64,000 bases of DNA from Ostrinia nubilalis. Its lineage: Eukaryota; Arthropoda; Insecta; Lepidoptera; Crambidae. Positions within the stretch are counted from its first letter, which is position 1, and each line of letters starts with the position of its first letter. The position numbers and the translations under genes are program-made. This document shows positions 24,201 through 36,674 of this stretch, piece after piece. The stretch spans positions 5,828,001 through 5,892,000 of the forward strand of contig NC_087096.1 of the NCBI RefSeq assembly GCF_963855985.1. Reading direction: 5' to 3'. A model generated the notes under the pieces. It had not been told where the DNA came from. It made no database searches and saw nothing but the letters and a program-made list of their open reading frames with translations.

Positions 24201-24475
24201 TACCTAATTGTTTTCCAAATCTATTTGATTAATCGACCTTCAAAGTAAGATTAAATAAGACGAGATAGTTAGAAAGTTATTTATGTATGCACAAGTGTAT
24301 AAACTCTGCTTCCTACATGCTTAGTTAATTTAATAATAGATAAGTATAGTTCTTATGAGATATCAATTGCTCTAACATCTTCATATTTTGTTTTTAAGAT
24401 CAAAAAAAGCATTTGGCATAATTTATAAGTAAGGTAAGTCGAGGCGTCCAGTCCAGCGTAGCATTATGTTATGAA
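21251..24475. other. Non-coding DNA, nothing recognised
   Basis: About 3.2 kb of AT-rich sequence. The longest ORF (21713-21994) has no recognisable domain. Confidence 0.35.
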
Positions 24476-24693
24476 TTTACTTTTGCCCGCGGTTTCATTA
24501 CGTAATATTTTGTCTATCACAGAATAACTTTATAACGTGCGACCCTGTTTCAAAAACCGGGATTAAAACTATCCTATGTCCTTTCCCGGGACTTAAACTA
24601 TCTGTAAGCCAAATTAAAAAAAAAACGGTGGTTTAGGCGTGAAAGCGTGACACACAGACAGAGTTACTTTCGCATTTATATTATTAAAGTAGG
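24476..24693. repeat. Lepidopteran interspersed repeat fragment
   Basis: It runs from TTTTGCCCGCGGTTTCATTA through TATCCTATGTCCTTTCCCGG and GTTTAGGCGTGAAAGCGTGA to TTTCGCATTTATATTATTAA. This is the usual moth repeat with a CCCGCGG head and an ATTTATAATATTA end. Class not determined. Confidence 0.55.
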
Positions 24694-25320
24694 GATTTGG
24701 ACGCAGAAATGTATTTATTTGGAAATTGACACCTATTCAGAAAAAGAAATTGTAAAGGTACAAATTGCTACATTTTAGTTTGCGAACAAACTGAAAGGCG
24801 ATCTCGCTATTTGACACGAATTGTTCTCTGGTAGGGTTGTCCATTTTACTCGTACTTTTCGTCTGGGTTTTATAGTTCGGATTAAGGAAAGAATATTAGT
24901 ATTATGAGTTCTTATAGCTTTTATAGTGATGCGAAAATTATAATATTTTTTAAAAGTATGTTTGTGAATACTTTTGGTTTGGCTTGTTGACACGTAGCAT
25001 GAAGCGTACTATATTTTCAGCAAAGAGACAGGCGTCAGTGCTATATTGGACGCGCAGCGAGAGTAGGGCCATCAACACAAGGAAAGATTTGTATCTGTAT
25101 AACGCTGTCTGCATTGATAAGTGCTTTCTAACCCGTTTGCAGACAATTAAAAGAGCGGGGTAGCTTAGTTTATTCGATATTTGAACTTGAATGTGTAATG
25201 TTTGAGTTCTGTATTCAAATAAAACAATCAGTGTGAGAAGCTACATGTTCACCTGAACTTTCGTTTAACCTTTTGTCAGCTTAGCTGTAAGTTTTTTTGA
25301 CCCCGCATTTTAAAAGCCCC

Positions 25321-25465
25321 GTTCACAATTGTCCGCCGGCGAGTCCTAAGCGCGACTGTTCATTTGAGCGCGTCGTGTGACAGCGACACTCGCGATCCCA
25401 TAGTCTTGCTGCGCTTTGTTGTCGCTCCGCCAGCGGATTCCAAGTTCAGGCGTGTGTCTTGCAGG
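25321..25465. repeat. GC-rich direct duplication, copy 1
   Basis: The first 126 bases, starting GTTCACAATTGTCCGCCGGC, are identical to those from 25686. Similarity then fades over about 20 bases. It has no coding frame shared by both strands and no RNA-like fold that I can see. GC content is well above the surroundings. Confidence 0.85.
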
Positions 25466-25685
25466 GGGAGGAAAGAAACTAACATGAAATAAGGGTTAAT
25501 ACTATTTGCGACTAAGATAGGTGTCACTGAATATCTAGGATAATAAAATTCATAGAAGCCTAGAAGGAATGATGTTCAATTGAGAAGTGACTCTCCATAT
25601 TATTAAGCTATTTATCTCAACTGCGTCTTACTTTGGATACTTATTTTTAAAGTTTTTTAAGATAGTTGCAGCCCTATGTTAGTTT

Positions 25686-25828
25686 GTTCACAATTGTCCG
25701 CCGGCGAGTCCTAAGCGCGACTGTTCATTTGAGCGCGTCGTGTGACAGCGACACTCGCGATCCCATAGTCTTGCTGCGCTTTGTTGTCGCTCCGCCAGCG
25801 GATTCCAAGTTTAGGCGTGTCTCGCAGG
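25686..25828. repeat. GC-rich direct duplication, copy 2
   Basis: Copy 2 of the 126-bp identical block, offset 365 bp. The intervening 220 bp are not duplicated. The 25666-25857 ORF is an accident of this block. Confidence 0.85.
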
Positions 25829-26289
25829 AGATTGTGTGTGCCAATTACAGGTTCTAAAGTTGGTGTTCATATTTCGAACTGATCATTAATAAATTGGCAG
25901 TTTGTACAGTTAAGATCGTATTAGTAGTTTTATTGCAATTTACACAACAGAAACTGTTCTGTGGCAATTTAGGATCGACTTTTGAGTTAATAACTAAATA
26001 ACTTTTATCGGCTTTAAGAAAATTGCAAAACACCAAAGTTATGAACATAAGTTAGTTAAGAACTTAAGAATACTTATTTTATAGTTCGACCAGACAGTGC
26101 TGGCAACTATTTAAAGGGATGATTTGATATTAAAATGAAACATTATTTGATGATGTTCCACCCTAGCTGATGTTGTAGAAGACAGAATAAAAAAAAGTCT
26201 GTGACTTTATTCCCCCATGTGTGTCAACAATAGTTCAAATTAACGCCATTTCAACAGCTGTCGGACGTCCAACACGTCATGGAATAGGG
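25829..26289. other. Non-coding DNA, nothing recognised
   Basis: AT-rich sequence with no features. Confidence 0.3.
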
Positions 26290-26560
26290 GAGCCAGATTA
26301 AATCACCCCCAGAGGGCAGCACTGAGAGGCAAAGGAGTGCGGAAATGAAGGTTGTCTACAGGGCGCGCGTTTCCGCGGCGGCCGGACGCTCCAAACGCGC
26401 CATTATCGCCAGTGCTGCCATCTGCGATCCGCCTGCCAGTGAACTCTTTGTCTTTGCGCCCATTGTACGTCGCTCTTTTGTGTGCACTTTATATGTGTTT
26501 GTCGCTTGTTCCTGCATGCGATGTGCAAACAGCCTGTTTGATCTTGAGTGTATGAGATAG
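26290..26560. promoter_or_regulatory. GC-rich patch, possible regulatory island or unrecognised exon
   Basis: The segment is clearly GC-rich (GGCGCGCGTTTCCGCGGCGG at 26361) in AT-rich DNA and holds two overlapping + strand ORFs in different frames, both short and without homology I recognise. It could be a promoter or 5' UTR, or simply a GC-rich repeat. Low certainty. Confidence 0.22.
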
Positions 26561-27479
26561 CTGTTGGGTAATTAATGTTTGTGTTGATACTTCATTTGCG
26601 AGAATGTAGAGCAAATTGCATGTTCGGGATGAGCAGTTGTACAAAGGAGTTAAGGATTCAAGGGATGTTTGCATTTATAATCAAAGGAAGGTTAAGTACC
26701 TAGGTTTAATCTATATATATCTAGATATATCGTAATATAATATCAATAAAAGTTATAATTAACAGAAATTATTTGTCCTTCATCATTTGGAATCAATATT
26801 TTGTTCACAAATTATCCTTTTTTCATTGTCCAAATTTCACTAGAATCGGTAGTAGCGTTTTGATTCAGCAGCAAACAGTGAATCTACAATAAATAATGTC
26901 TAGCTTTTCACTTATTAATTCTACTTTTCTTTGTGCAAGACTGCTCGTACTTTTATAATGAAATCTCTTCCAGTTACAGAGTCACTTTCTTCGAGGAGCA
27001 TCTCAAGAATTCAGTTTGTCCACTTGAAAAGAGCAGTTCCGCAAACTTGTACAGCCAGTTACAAAATAAGTCTTTGTGATTCTTATGACTGTTGTTCTAA
27101 GGGATATTTTAGGATGCTTCTCTCGGGCAAGCAGTTAGCTGGTGCATATTGAAAAAAAAAAAAGACAGTCACTTTAGTAGGTGTAGAGTGGAAAAATATC
27201 TCGTGAAAAATAAAATAGATCTTTTGTTGGACAGATGTAAATTTTTTAAGCTGTTTATTTAGAAAGTCTTAACCTTAAAATATAGCAGTTTGATTTAACG
27301 GTTGTTTTTGCAGTAAGTAGAAGCAAATTCTAAAAGCTACATTAGTAAAAAAAAATACACAATGGGAAAAGAGGACTAAAATCCTGTTCCATACAGATAA
27401 AATTCGTTCGTAAAATATTATTATGAAGCAAACGTTTCTAGTGATGATGGGTGGAATATCGTCATTTTTGCCAACAGTA
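26561..27479. other. Non-coding DNA with an ageing repeat tail
   Basis: CCAAATTTCACTAGAATCGG near 26830 resembles the 3' part of a common moth repeat. Otherwise nothing. Confidence 0.35.
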
Positions 27480-27620
27480 CCGGTTTGAACCGGTTATGGG
27501 ATCGGAAGGTATTAGTTATCTGGTAGTTAACGGAGCACAAAGATGCCGGTGCGAACGGCCGGCTTATCGCACGGAAGCGGCCGGGCCGGATGCTGCCGAT
27601 ATGCGAGCGGAGACAGTAAA
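27480..27620. promoter_or_regulatory. Second GC-rich patch
   Basis: CGGCCGGCTTATCGCACGGA...GGCCGGGCCGGATGC stands out by composition. ORFs run through it on both strands (27421-27642 minus, 27451-27684 plus) without a recognisable domain. GGCTTATCGCA also occurs at 34069 in another GC-rich spot. Function unknown. Confidence 0.2.
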
Positions 27621-28173
27621 CAAGGGTGTATGTTCTCTGCATATGCGAAGTTTAAGTATCAGTTTTAGTATTAAAATAGAGTAGTGTAAGTTTTTTTAAT
27701 GCGAGCAGGTTAAGTAGATTTTTATTTTTATACATTTTTGAGTTTATAATCAAATCTGAACTTATAAACTGAATAATACGGCAGTAAACAGCTAATCTGT
27801 TATTTATAAAACTTTATGACCTGACTTACTGTGATTTCACAATAAACACAATTTGAATTTGAATCTCTTTGCTTTAGATTATTTTGAGAAGCTCAAAATG
27901 TTACATTTAATGATTGGTCTATTATTGCATTGTAGTGTTCGTTTAGTTTATTACTTAGGACCATTTTGAGGGGTGTCATTTTCACTTTATCAAATAATTA
28001 TAGAATTATCTTTCTTTTAGGTAAATGGGCACTTTTTTTTAATCCAACGAGCAATAATTTCGTGAATAAGAAGCAGCGCAAGAAAAGCTTTTGTCTCTTT
28101 TGTAAACTAAAATAAAGTCTTATTAAATTACATTTTAGGTATTAATGTTAGCTAGGTATTTTAAATACTTATA
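27621..28173. other. Non-coding DNA with a retrotransposon tail
   Basis: ACACAATTTGAATTTGAATC at about 27846 is the (AATTTG)n tail of a CR1/jockey-like moth retrotransposon; little of the body remains. Confidence 0.4.
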
Positions 28174-29022
28174 CAGTGTGAGTCACGTTAAAGTGTACAT
28201 ATGAAAATAGATGAAACTAGACCTATTTTTATCGACAAAAAAGAGGTCAAAAAATTTTTGAGTTTTTATTTTTATTTTTTATAGAATTTTTTTTCTTCCA
28301 ATTACTTATTGTAAAGAAAACGTAATAACTTTTAAACTAAGCGGTATATCCTGATAAAATAAAAACAGCAATAATGCTAAATAACAGGCAATACTAAAAA
28401 AATACATAAAATACACAAAAAATGCCAACAAATAATAAAAAATGATAGTTTTTGAAAAAAATCTGCTTATAAATTCGTATTTTTTTGGTTATTTGATAAA
28501 TTTATCAAAAAAATGCCCCTATAACAGGTGGTTTTTATTACTTTTTATTATTCTCAAATATAATTGTTCAAACGATCATTGCAAACGTTGTGATAGGGAT
28601 AGAGACATGCGATTTTTGGTTTTACGAAGGTAATACGATAGAGAATAATACAAAGTAATAAAAACCACCGGTTATAGGGGCATTTTTTGGAGAAATTTAT
28701 CAAATAACCAAAAAAACACGAATTTAAAAGCAATTTTTTTTCAAAAAGTATCATTTTTTATTATTTGTTGGCCTTTTTTGTGTATTTTATGTATTTTTTT
28801 AGTATTGCCTGTTATTTAGCATTATTACTGTTTTTATTTTATCAGGATATACCGTTTAGTTTATAAGTTATTACGTTTTCTTTACAATAAGTAATTGGAA
28901 GAAAAAAAAATCTATAAAAAAATTTAAAAAAATCTCAAAAATTTTTTGACCTCTTTTTTGTCGATAAAAATAGGTCTAGTTTCATCTATTTTCATATGTA
29001 CACTTTAACGTGACTCACACTG
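28174..29022. mobile_element. Foldback element, TA-flanked, copy 2 (short spacer)
   Basis: It has the same CAGTGTGAGTCACGTTAAAG ends as 4210-5315 with TA on both sides (28172-28173, 29023-29024). At 849 bp it is shorter: the central spacer (with the CTGCCACAACATTATTCTCC stretch of copy 1) is deleted and the arms nearly touch near 28560. Confidence 0.82.
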
Positions 29023-29024
29023 TA

Positions 29025-29546
29025 TTAATTTACGAAAGTGGCTCCTTTAATCTGCTTGTCTGAACATTTTCAACTAAATTAAGACGAAGAATATCAGTAC
29101 ACCTACTCACTTAATAAAATGAATTTATTAAAGGGCATTTGTTTTGAATCTAGGCCCGTAATCGCCGACACCCTTTAACAGAGCCTTTAAACCCGGTAGC
29201 TTTGACCAAACGGGGAGACGAATTAATCGTAATACCAATGAATAAAATATACCACCTTCATAAGGGGTTTAATAGATTTTACGATGTTAATAGCCTATAA
29301 AACGTTTGTGCGAGAAATTTTACCGATTTGGAGCAATTAATTTGGCCATAAATATTGGCGAAGGGATTTTAAAAATTTTGGAGCAGTTACGTTACATTTT
29401 AAGTGCTATTTTAAGTGCACACCCATTAAAGGATTATTGTGAATGTTAGATTTTTATAATTATCGAATAATCATCAGAATATACTGAACGATAATTAGGG
29501 ACACCTAGTGCAACTATTGTTGTGTGTACCTCTACAATCATACTTA
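29025..29546. other. Non-coding DNA, nothing recognised
   Basis: Spacer between two elements. Confidence 0.3.
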
Positions 29547-29650
29547 GGCTAACTTTGACCGTAACTTTGACGATAACGGGTGTTTTTTGTATGGAGTTTG
29601 ACAGATTTTTGACGTTTGTTAAAGTTAAAGTAAGATGGTGGAACCCAGCC
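29547..29650. mobile_element. PIF/Harbinger-like MITE, family GGCTGGGTTGCACC, copy 4
   Basis: TTA lies on both sides (29544-29546, 29651-29653). The right end is GGTGGAACCCAGCC and the core TTTTTTGTATGGAGTTTGAC is conserved. The left inverted repeat has lost about 12 bp after GGCT. Confidence 0.75.
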
Positions 29651-29653
29651 TTA

Positions 29654-31975
29654 GTTTTTCATGTAAACGAGAGTACTTAGTCAGGAAATAGGAAATCCTT
29701 TGTGCCAAGACTTCAATAAGGTTTCATTTTCAACACTGCGCTCATTTTACAGAAGTGAAAAGTAATGAGAGAGAGAGAGAGCTTTTAACAAGATATTGTG
29801 AACTATGTTATACGATCTAGAATCTAAATCTTGAAGTCTATCTGAAATTGTAGGAAATCTCTTTGGTAATATTGGACACAATTTTTACGAAGGTGTTAAG
29901 TACGTGAGATTAATTACTAAGCATGTATGTTAAAACAATGTTGACGAAATCTAGTTTTTTGTTCATGAAGTCCCCCAAAAGAAAACAAATACATTAAACG
30001 CATTGCATTTGATTCGCGGTTAAAGTATATCAATTCTACAGAATTAGAGCCCTCTAGCAGTTCGATAGTTTCCCTTTCTGGCAGCGAAACTTTGAAGGCA
30101 CTCGAGCGAACTCGCCGACTGACACCGCTGTCGAACACTGCCTGCATCTGATATTCGGCCAATTGGATATTGCAACTGTTTGTATTAGTTGAACTCTATT
30201 GTCATAAGGAGATGATATAGTTTTGTGTACCATCGTTTTGTTGATTGTGGTGTTTATTTGTTGGCAGAGTGACACGAGTGTTAATGACGCTGGTTACATT
30301 ATTTAAACCTATTCAGTCTTAAAGCTTCAGTTTCAATCGTGACTTAATTGAAAACCAAACTAGAGTCTAGGAATCTTACAGTAACTTTTACTTACTATCT
30401 GTTACAAGCATTTTCTAATACTAAACATTACGCCCAATTTTCACCCAAATAACGATAATTAATTTTATCAATTTGTGCTAAAATGTTTCTAATTGTTTCA
30501 ATAGAGGGTGTGTAATATTTCAATTACCTAGTTCAATACAAGTTAAACGAATTGAAATGGAATAGTGTTAAGTAAGTTTGACAACAAAGTTAGAACGATC
30601 GATCCTGAATATCGTGTCTGGCTGGATCAACTCATGTTCATTCACACCAAGTGTCAAACCCTCTTCATCTTGTTAAACACATTCCTCTCTGCGAATGAAA
30701 AGTGTGTCTAGTAAATTGAGTGTCCTGTGAGTTCTCGTCACTTGGATAGGTGTAGTTTTCATGAGACATTTTTTGTACAAAATTCTAACAGGCTAGTTTC
30801 ATCTCTCATAGTCCTAAGTATTTCTTGTGACAGCTCGGACACGAAAAAGTAGACAAGAACAAGTCTTGTGTGCTCATAACTTCGTACGCATGCAAATTGT
30901 TTTTGGCGAATCGTAATGAAAAATCCTTATTAATAAAAATTGTATCCTAACGCTCTAACGAATCAAGCTAAGAATAGATTTTCAGATAATCGAAAAGAAA
31001 TGTTCTCCAGATTCCAAGTAATTTATAAAATAAAAGAAAATCACTCTGCAATACACATTTAAAAACATGGCACGTCTGGGTAAATAAAAATCACAAAGCC
31101 CACATCATGTAACACGTTTCTAAACGCCACAACTACCGTCGGTCCTCAACAAAACTCCGAGTCACCTAAGCGGCTGAGCGTCACCGAGCTAAAAGTCGAA
31201 CTTGCAACACGATTGCATGGCAGAGTTCGCAAACTACCCGCGAAAGAACTTCGCTTTAACTTCAGCAGATTCAGTGACGTACCCCAGTTACGGCGCTGCA
31301 ACTTGCTGACAATATAAGGGAAGTTTGCACCGAAATTAATATCGCGTCAAGTAACGTTTCTGTTACGGCACTTTTACGGGTAAAGCCGCGTTCACATGAT
31401 CGGAAACTTCTAGAGTTCTTCCATAAATGGGCCCATTTTAACAACATATTTACAACCTTACCACACCTAAATTATGTAAGAATATGGCATCCAAGTAATA
31501 CCTTTTTTATGTAAATAAAGCTGACATCGATATTAAAAGCTTTTTTGAGTAGGTATATTCGGCAATTATTAACTGCAGGCGAATATAGTAGAGTCAAAGT
31601 TTGTATCTATAGGGAACCCGTCAATACCTAAGTCAGCAATATGAACATTCATATTTAGAAATAGGGAGCTGTACAACGTGTAACGCGTGAAAAAGGGACT
31701 GTGATAAACCAACCGCCGTTTCCACCGCTGGGAGAAGTTTTATAATAAACACAACTGATAAAACACCAGCCTCAACTAAATGACAAATGTCAGAAATAGT
31801 TTCAATGGCTTTTATTTTTCAATGGCAGGCGCTATTTGCTGGATTTTATATGGTTCAGTCTATTATTTCGTTTGATGGCTCTGGCTCGCGGCCAAAACAC
31901 TTCAAATGAACGACACGACGTCGTATCACGTGAAGTCGTATTGTGCAACACTACGATGTTCGAAGTAAATATTGT
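29654..31975. other. Non-coding DNA, nothing recognised
   Basis: It includes a (GA)n run at 29767-29782 and a region of higher complexity and GC content at about 31130-31390 with no gene-like frame. The latter could be regulatory, but there is no direct evidence. Confidence 0.3.
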
Positions 31976-32097
31976 TCGTTCATTCGCTACGGCCAAATGA
32001 CGTCCACTGCTGGACAAAGGCCTCTCCCAAGGATTTCCACAATGACCGATCCTGCGCTGCCCGCATCCAGGTACTTCCCGCGACCTTCACCAGATCG
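31976..32097 (-). mobile_element. RTE retrotransposon 3' end fragment (GAAC-tail type)
   Basis: On the minus strand: GATCTGGTGAAGGTCGCGGG, CTGGATGCGGGCAGC, then CCTTTGTCCAGCAGTGGACG and a GAATGAACGAAC tail. 5'-truncated. Confidence 0.8.
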
Positions 32098-32883
32098 TAA
32101 TTATAATAATTTACCTTATAACTTGCAGTAAATATTAATTTATAAGTATTTTAATGAAAAAACCGCCAGGTTTAGTGACTTGCATCGTACGTCGTGCCGT
32201 CTTTTATAATGAACGTCAGTATCTATTTCACAATACAAGTGCCTTTAACTTGGTGGTGTACTGTGACACGACGTTTTTACGTGTTTTTTAAATTAATTTA
32301 TGAAATGATGAATGTAAACGCAATAAGATATTAAATAGTGCGTCAAGTATGTACTTGTTGATAATTTTAATGATTTTAACCTAAATTTAAATCCTCATTC
32401 TCATTACATTAAAACATTTGCCTTCAAATGGATTTGAATTAGCAACAGAAGCTCGCGAGTAGTTTGATTCGCGAAACATCAGTTAATGCGTCTATCAATA
32501 CATACAAAGTACCTATATTTGCTTTTGAAACTATGAACCCAAAACGAAATTTGCTTACTGCAGCTGCATAGCGGGCTTAACCAAATCCTTTAAGTAGGCT
32601 AAGGAGCCAGACAAAGTTCCAAAGCAGCTTTTTGTCTGAATACAGTCAGTCAAGCGCGCAGCTGTGAACTCCGCATAAACTGTGGGGAGCTCTTTAGTGC
32701 TACACTTTGTTACTTAGTTATGAAAGAGGATAGATTTTACAATATTTTGTTTTTTATATGTGAAATTAAGCCTTTGAGTTTTTAGGTCTAAGACGCTGAA
32801 ATTTAGAAAATGTTTTAGCTTGAGGAAAGACAAAGGCAATTTGTAAAGAATTATTAATTTCTTCAGACATTTTAGTTTTTTTC
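32098..32883. other. Non-coding DNA, nothing recognised
   Basis: AT-rich sequence with no features. Confidence 0.3.
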
Positions 32884-33683
32884 AACCGACTTCAAAAAAG
32901 GAGGAGGTTCTCAATTCGACCCGTATGTTTTTTTTTTTTTCTATGTTTGTTACGCGATAACTCCGCCAATTATGAACCGATTTGAACAAATCTTTTTTCG
33001 GCGTATAGGTAATATCTCAAGGGTGGTCCCATTCAAATTCAAATTCAAATTCATTTATTCACAGAAATACACGTCCATTAGATGTTTGTAAATAATCAAT
33101 TTCGTTACAGTGTACCTTGCCATGACTGGCATGTGAAAGTTAATTAGGAGAACATGTCAAAATATTAATAATCTTATGAAAAGTCATTTGATAAAATCAT
33201 AACAATGTCAACAATCCAATTATACTAATCATTACAATTAAATGTCAATTACATAAAATAACACACAACCAATATTAATACATAAAATTTCACAATTATT
33301 TAATTCTAAAAAAACTCATTTACAGAGTAGAAACATTTATCGAGCAGCCACTTGTGCAATACATTTCTAAATTCAGGCATAGAAGCTCCCTGTATATAAG
33401 CTGGCAGTTTATTGAAAACTCCATTTAAATTTAATAATAGAAAAAACAACCCCCAAGGGTGGAAAATTGGGGATGAACTTTTTTATACGCAATATCTCCG
33501 CCGATTATAAATCAATTTGAACGATTATTTTTTTGTTGAATAGGTATTATCAAAAGGATGGTTTCATGCGAATTTGAAGAAAATAGTTCACCCCCAAGGG
33601 TGGAAAATTGGGGATGAACTTTTTTATACGCAATATTTTTAATTTTTAGTTTTTTTTTTGTGTTCACGCATTTGAAGTCGGTT
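32884..33683. mobile_element. AACCGACTTC-ended element with internal repeats and a nested retrotransposon tail
   Basis: The inverted ends are AACCGACTTCAAAAAAGGAG and TTTGAAGTCGGTT. Inside, a unit with CCCCCAAGGGTGG, AAAATTGGGGATGAAC and CTCCGCC(A/G)ATTAT is repeated. Between about 33031 and 33430 sits a foreign block starting with three TCAAATTCAAATTC units. This is the reversed (AATTTGA)n tail of a CR1/jockey-like element inserted into the first unit. No coding capacity was recognised. Confidence 0.65.
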
Positions 33684-36509
33684 TTATTTTTTTTAAAAGT
33701 TAATTATTGAGCAGACAGATCACCTGATGGTAAATGATTACCGTCGCCCATAGACTTTCATTCATGCAAGCTTAACTCCTAAATAAATTCTTAGTAAAAG
33801 TTTGTTTTAGAAAATTTATAATGGGTTCATTCACAGAACATAGAAATCTATATTCTGTGGGTTCATTAGTGACAGGGATAGAACTACCTTGTAGTATTGA
33901 TAGTCTGATAATGACTAAACCTGCAGCATCGCCTATCGCCTTAGTCTTATAGTGGTAATTTAAATACTGAATATTTAAAGCATTGTTACATTATTTTTAT
34001 CAGTTTACACCCAGCCGCGATACAAAATAACGGTCGCTATTAAGTTATAATACGGGTTGAATTGGCGCGGCTTATCGCACCCCGGCTCAGTTTAATGAAC
34101 GGGGACTGTCCAGTAATGATACAAGACTATTATCCTGTGACGTCATAGTGTGGAAATATTTGCGGAGCTCAGCCTTTGATAGGGATTTGGGATTTATAAT
34201 ACTTGCTGTTCTGTTATCTTCAAATAGAAGCAGTCCAAAATATAAGTACAAAGAACATTTATTTACGAATGAAATAATCGAAAAAGGGATTGTAGAATAT
34301 TTCCTTAACTTCTAAGCTTAGGGAAAAATATTTTTTGATCGCAAGACAGGCGTAGATTTTTTGTGACAGATCAAGCCATAATGCTAAAGGTACTATCTCT
34401 AAAAATAAATCAGAGGAATATTTATCAAAAGCTATATTATTATTGTAAGAAACATAACCATCATTATAAGTAGTTATAGATAGATAGGTTTTTGCTGAAC
34501 ATATCCGGGCTCTTCCAATACATGCCATTAAATTGAGCCTGATTGTCGCTAATCTTCCTCTAATCGCCGCTGGCTATATTATGGTCACTCCATTTAGCTA
34601 AGAAGCTCCATATACTGCGTTGGCAAAGACCTCAAAGACACACATCCTACTCATTTTGACCATCATTTAACCTTAAAATATCTCGGTAGGCATTAGAAAC
34701 ATTACATTTTGGATTAAATAAAAGGAATTTGGTGCAAATTGGAATAATAGTCCCAAATTCTGTCTATTAGAATAGAATAGAATAGAATAGAAAGTATTTA
34801 TACTATATATTTTTTTTAATATTTTTTTTATTACGTAATATTTTCTCATATTCCGCGTAGGCGATGACAGCTATCCTAATCCTAATGTATCAAAGACATT
34901 TTAGAGTGGCGACTCAGCTTTTTCCCGGTACCACAACTAAATCGGATTGGAGAGGAAATGATTACTTAAAAGCAAATAGAATGGTGCCTACAATCACAGA
35001 GAGAAAGGAAAATTATGGACGGAAAATTTTCACGCTATGAAAGCCTCTATTATTATAACAAATGTACAGGTGCGTATTAAGGGCGGGGAAAAAAAGTCGC
35101 GTTAGCTGGAGTATCTTCCAGACCCATATGTTTTCAATCTATTTATGCTCTATTTATATTTTATTTGTTTATGTATTTTCGTGTTCCTTGAATAAAATGA
35201 GATATTGTTTATCTCGACTTGAGAATTATGGGATCAATACTTACACTCGCGTAGTAAAAAGTATGAAATTACTTTGTGCATATCAGAATTACCTACATGA
35301 TTGGAGGTACTTGTAAGTAAATAAAATGTTTTTATAGATGTGAGAGATAATTAAACAAGTTATATTTTTATTAAAAATATATTCGTAGATACAAATAAAT
35401 ATTGAGTCGCTTTAACTACCAAATTCTGCGAAGTAATAACATTCGGCTTAATAAATTATTAATGGGTGTAGCAATATTAAAGACTATTTTCGATACCTCC
35501 AAATGTAAGTACCTATAACTTTTATAAATATTTATAGTGATGTAGCTTAAGCTTTCCTTGAAATTATCCTTTCAGCATTTTTCACTTCAACTCTTGTTTT
35601 CGAATTTTTCCATTGAAATTATTTCTGTTGTCGACGCGGACGCGTAAAGCATTTGCATACGTAAGTAATGTAATCTGTGATCAAGAGATCAAGATCAAAC
35701 ATCTCTTGTAAGTTATTATTTTTCATTGTTTATTCAAATACGTGCCTGTGGAATATTACCTTTGCGTATAGGTATAACGCATTAGCGGAATTAAAGCTAC
35801 GCTTTTCAACTTCAGCTGGAAGCAAATCAGAGTTCTTAAGGTGGATTGAATAAGATCGATATTCTTCTGGGACGACCTGATATTTATTATGGATAGGCAC
35901 TTAAGTGATTGATGACCGATACTCTAATACAAAGTATTAATGTAAAATGTTTGTGAAAATTGTTACGGGCTTCGGAATCCAGATTTAAAAGAGTCACATT
36001 GTAATTGTAGTCAAAATTGTAATATAATTTAAAGAAATTTGTGTAGGAGGACTGTGGGTGTGGGTGGGTGGGTTTTACTGCATGCAAAGTCTATTTTCGA
36101 CAGAAATAACTTTATTATACGTTTGGACAAGGGTTTTCATTCTGACAAAACAAATAAAATTGCGGATTTTTGGTAATCATTCCGTGTTTACACAGATAGA
36201 ATAAAAGTACAAGTAAAAGTGTAAAACCGAATCCTTCTTTAGCCATAATGAATCACGAGTATGAAAACAAGTTGCGAGTAATTATTTTAGTTTGAAACCT
36301 CAATTTACTGAATACTTAAAACCGGCGGAGTAATTTCAAATTAATTTCCACGTCGACCATTTTATCCGAAAAGCGGTTTAGTCCGGTAATAGCCGGCATG
36401 CGGTGATTTTAATGCTCAGACTACACAATCCAATGGATATAGACGCCGCATGGTTGCTTTTAAAATCGAATGTAATATCCATACTATATCGTAGGTATCC
36501 ATACTAGGT
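33684..36509. other. Non-coding DNA, nothing recognised except a microsatellite
   Basis: It holds an AGAAT microsatellite at 34768-34791. The ORFs at 34259-34528 and 35062-35316 have no domain signature. Confidence 0.35.
34768..34791. repeat. Microsatellite, AGAAT unit
   Basis: Four AGAAT units followed by AGAA. Confidence 0.85.
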
Positions 36510-36639
36510 CGTAGCGGTAGCGGTCTTAGCGGGAAAGCGCTGGACGCAGGCCGCTACCAACCGGGTAACATGGAAAGCCAATGCTTTCCTCTCCCCAATG
36601 GAGAGGCCCTATGTTCAGCAGTGGACGTCCTATGGCTGA

Positions 36640-36673
<34 letters not shown>
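36510..36673 (+). mobile_element. RTE retrotransposon 3' end fragment (ATG-tail type)
   Basis: GCGGGAAAGCGCTGGACGCA, GGCCGCTACCAACCG, GTTCAGCAGTGGACGTCC, GGCTGAG and an eleven-unit ATG tail (36641-36673). The ORFs in this area (poly-Met or poly-His) are readings of the tail. Confidence 0.82.

Positions 36674-36674
<1 letters not shown>

Noticed and set aside
26300..26322. CCCCCAGAGGGCAGCACTG, resembling a CTCF core site
   Set aside because: It fits the vertebrate consensus better than the insect one, and a single match is expected by chance.
26345..26560. Two overlapping ORFs in a GC-rich patch
   Set aside because: They are in different frames of the same DNA, have no recognisable domain and no splice context. 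Kept only as a composition feature.
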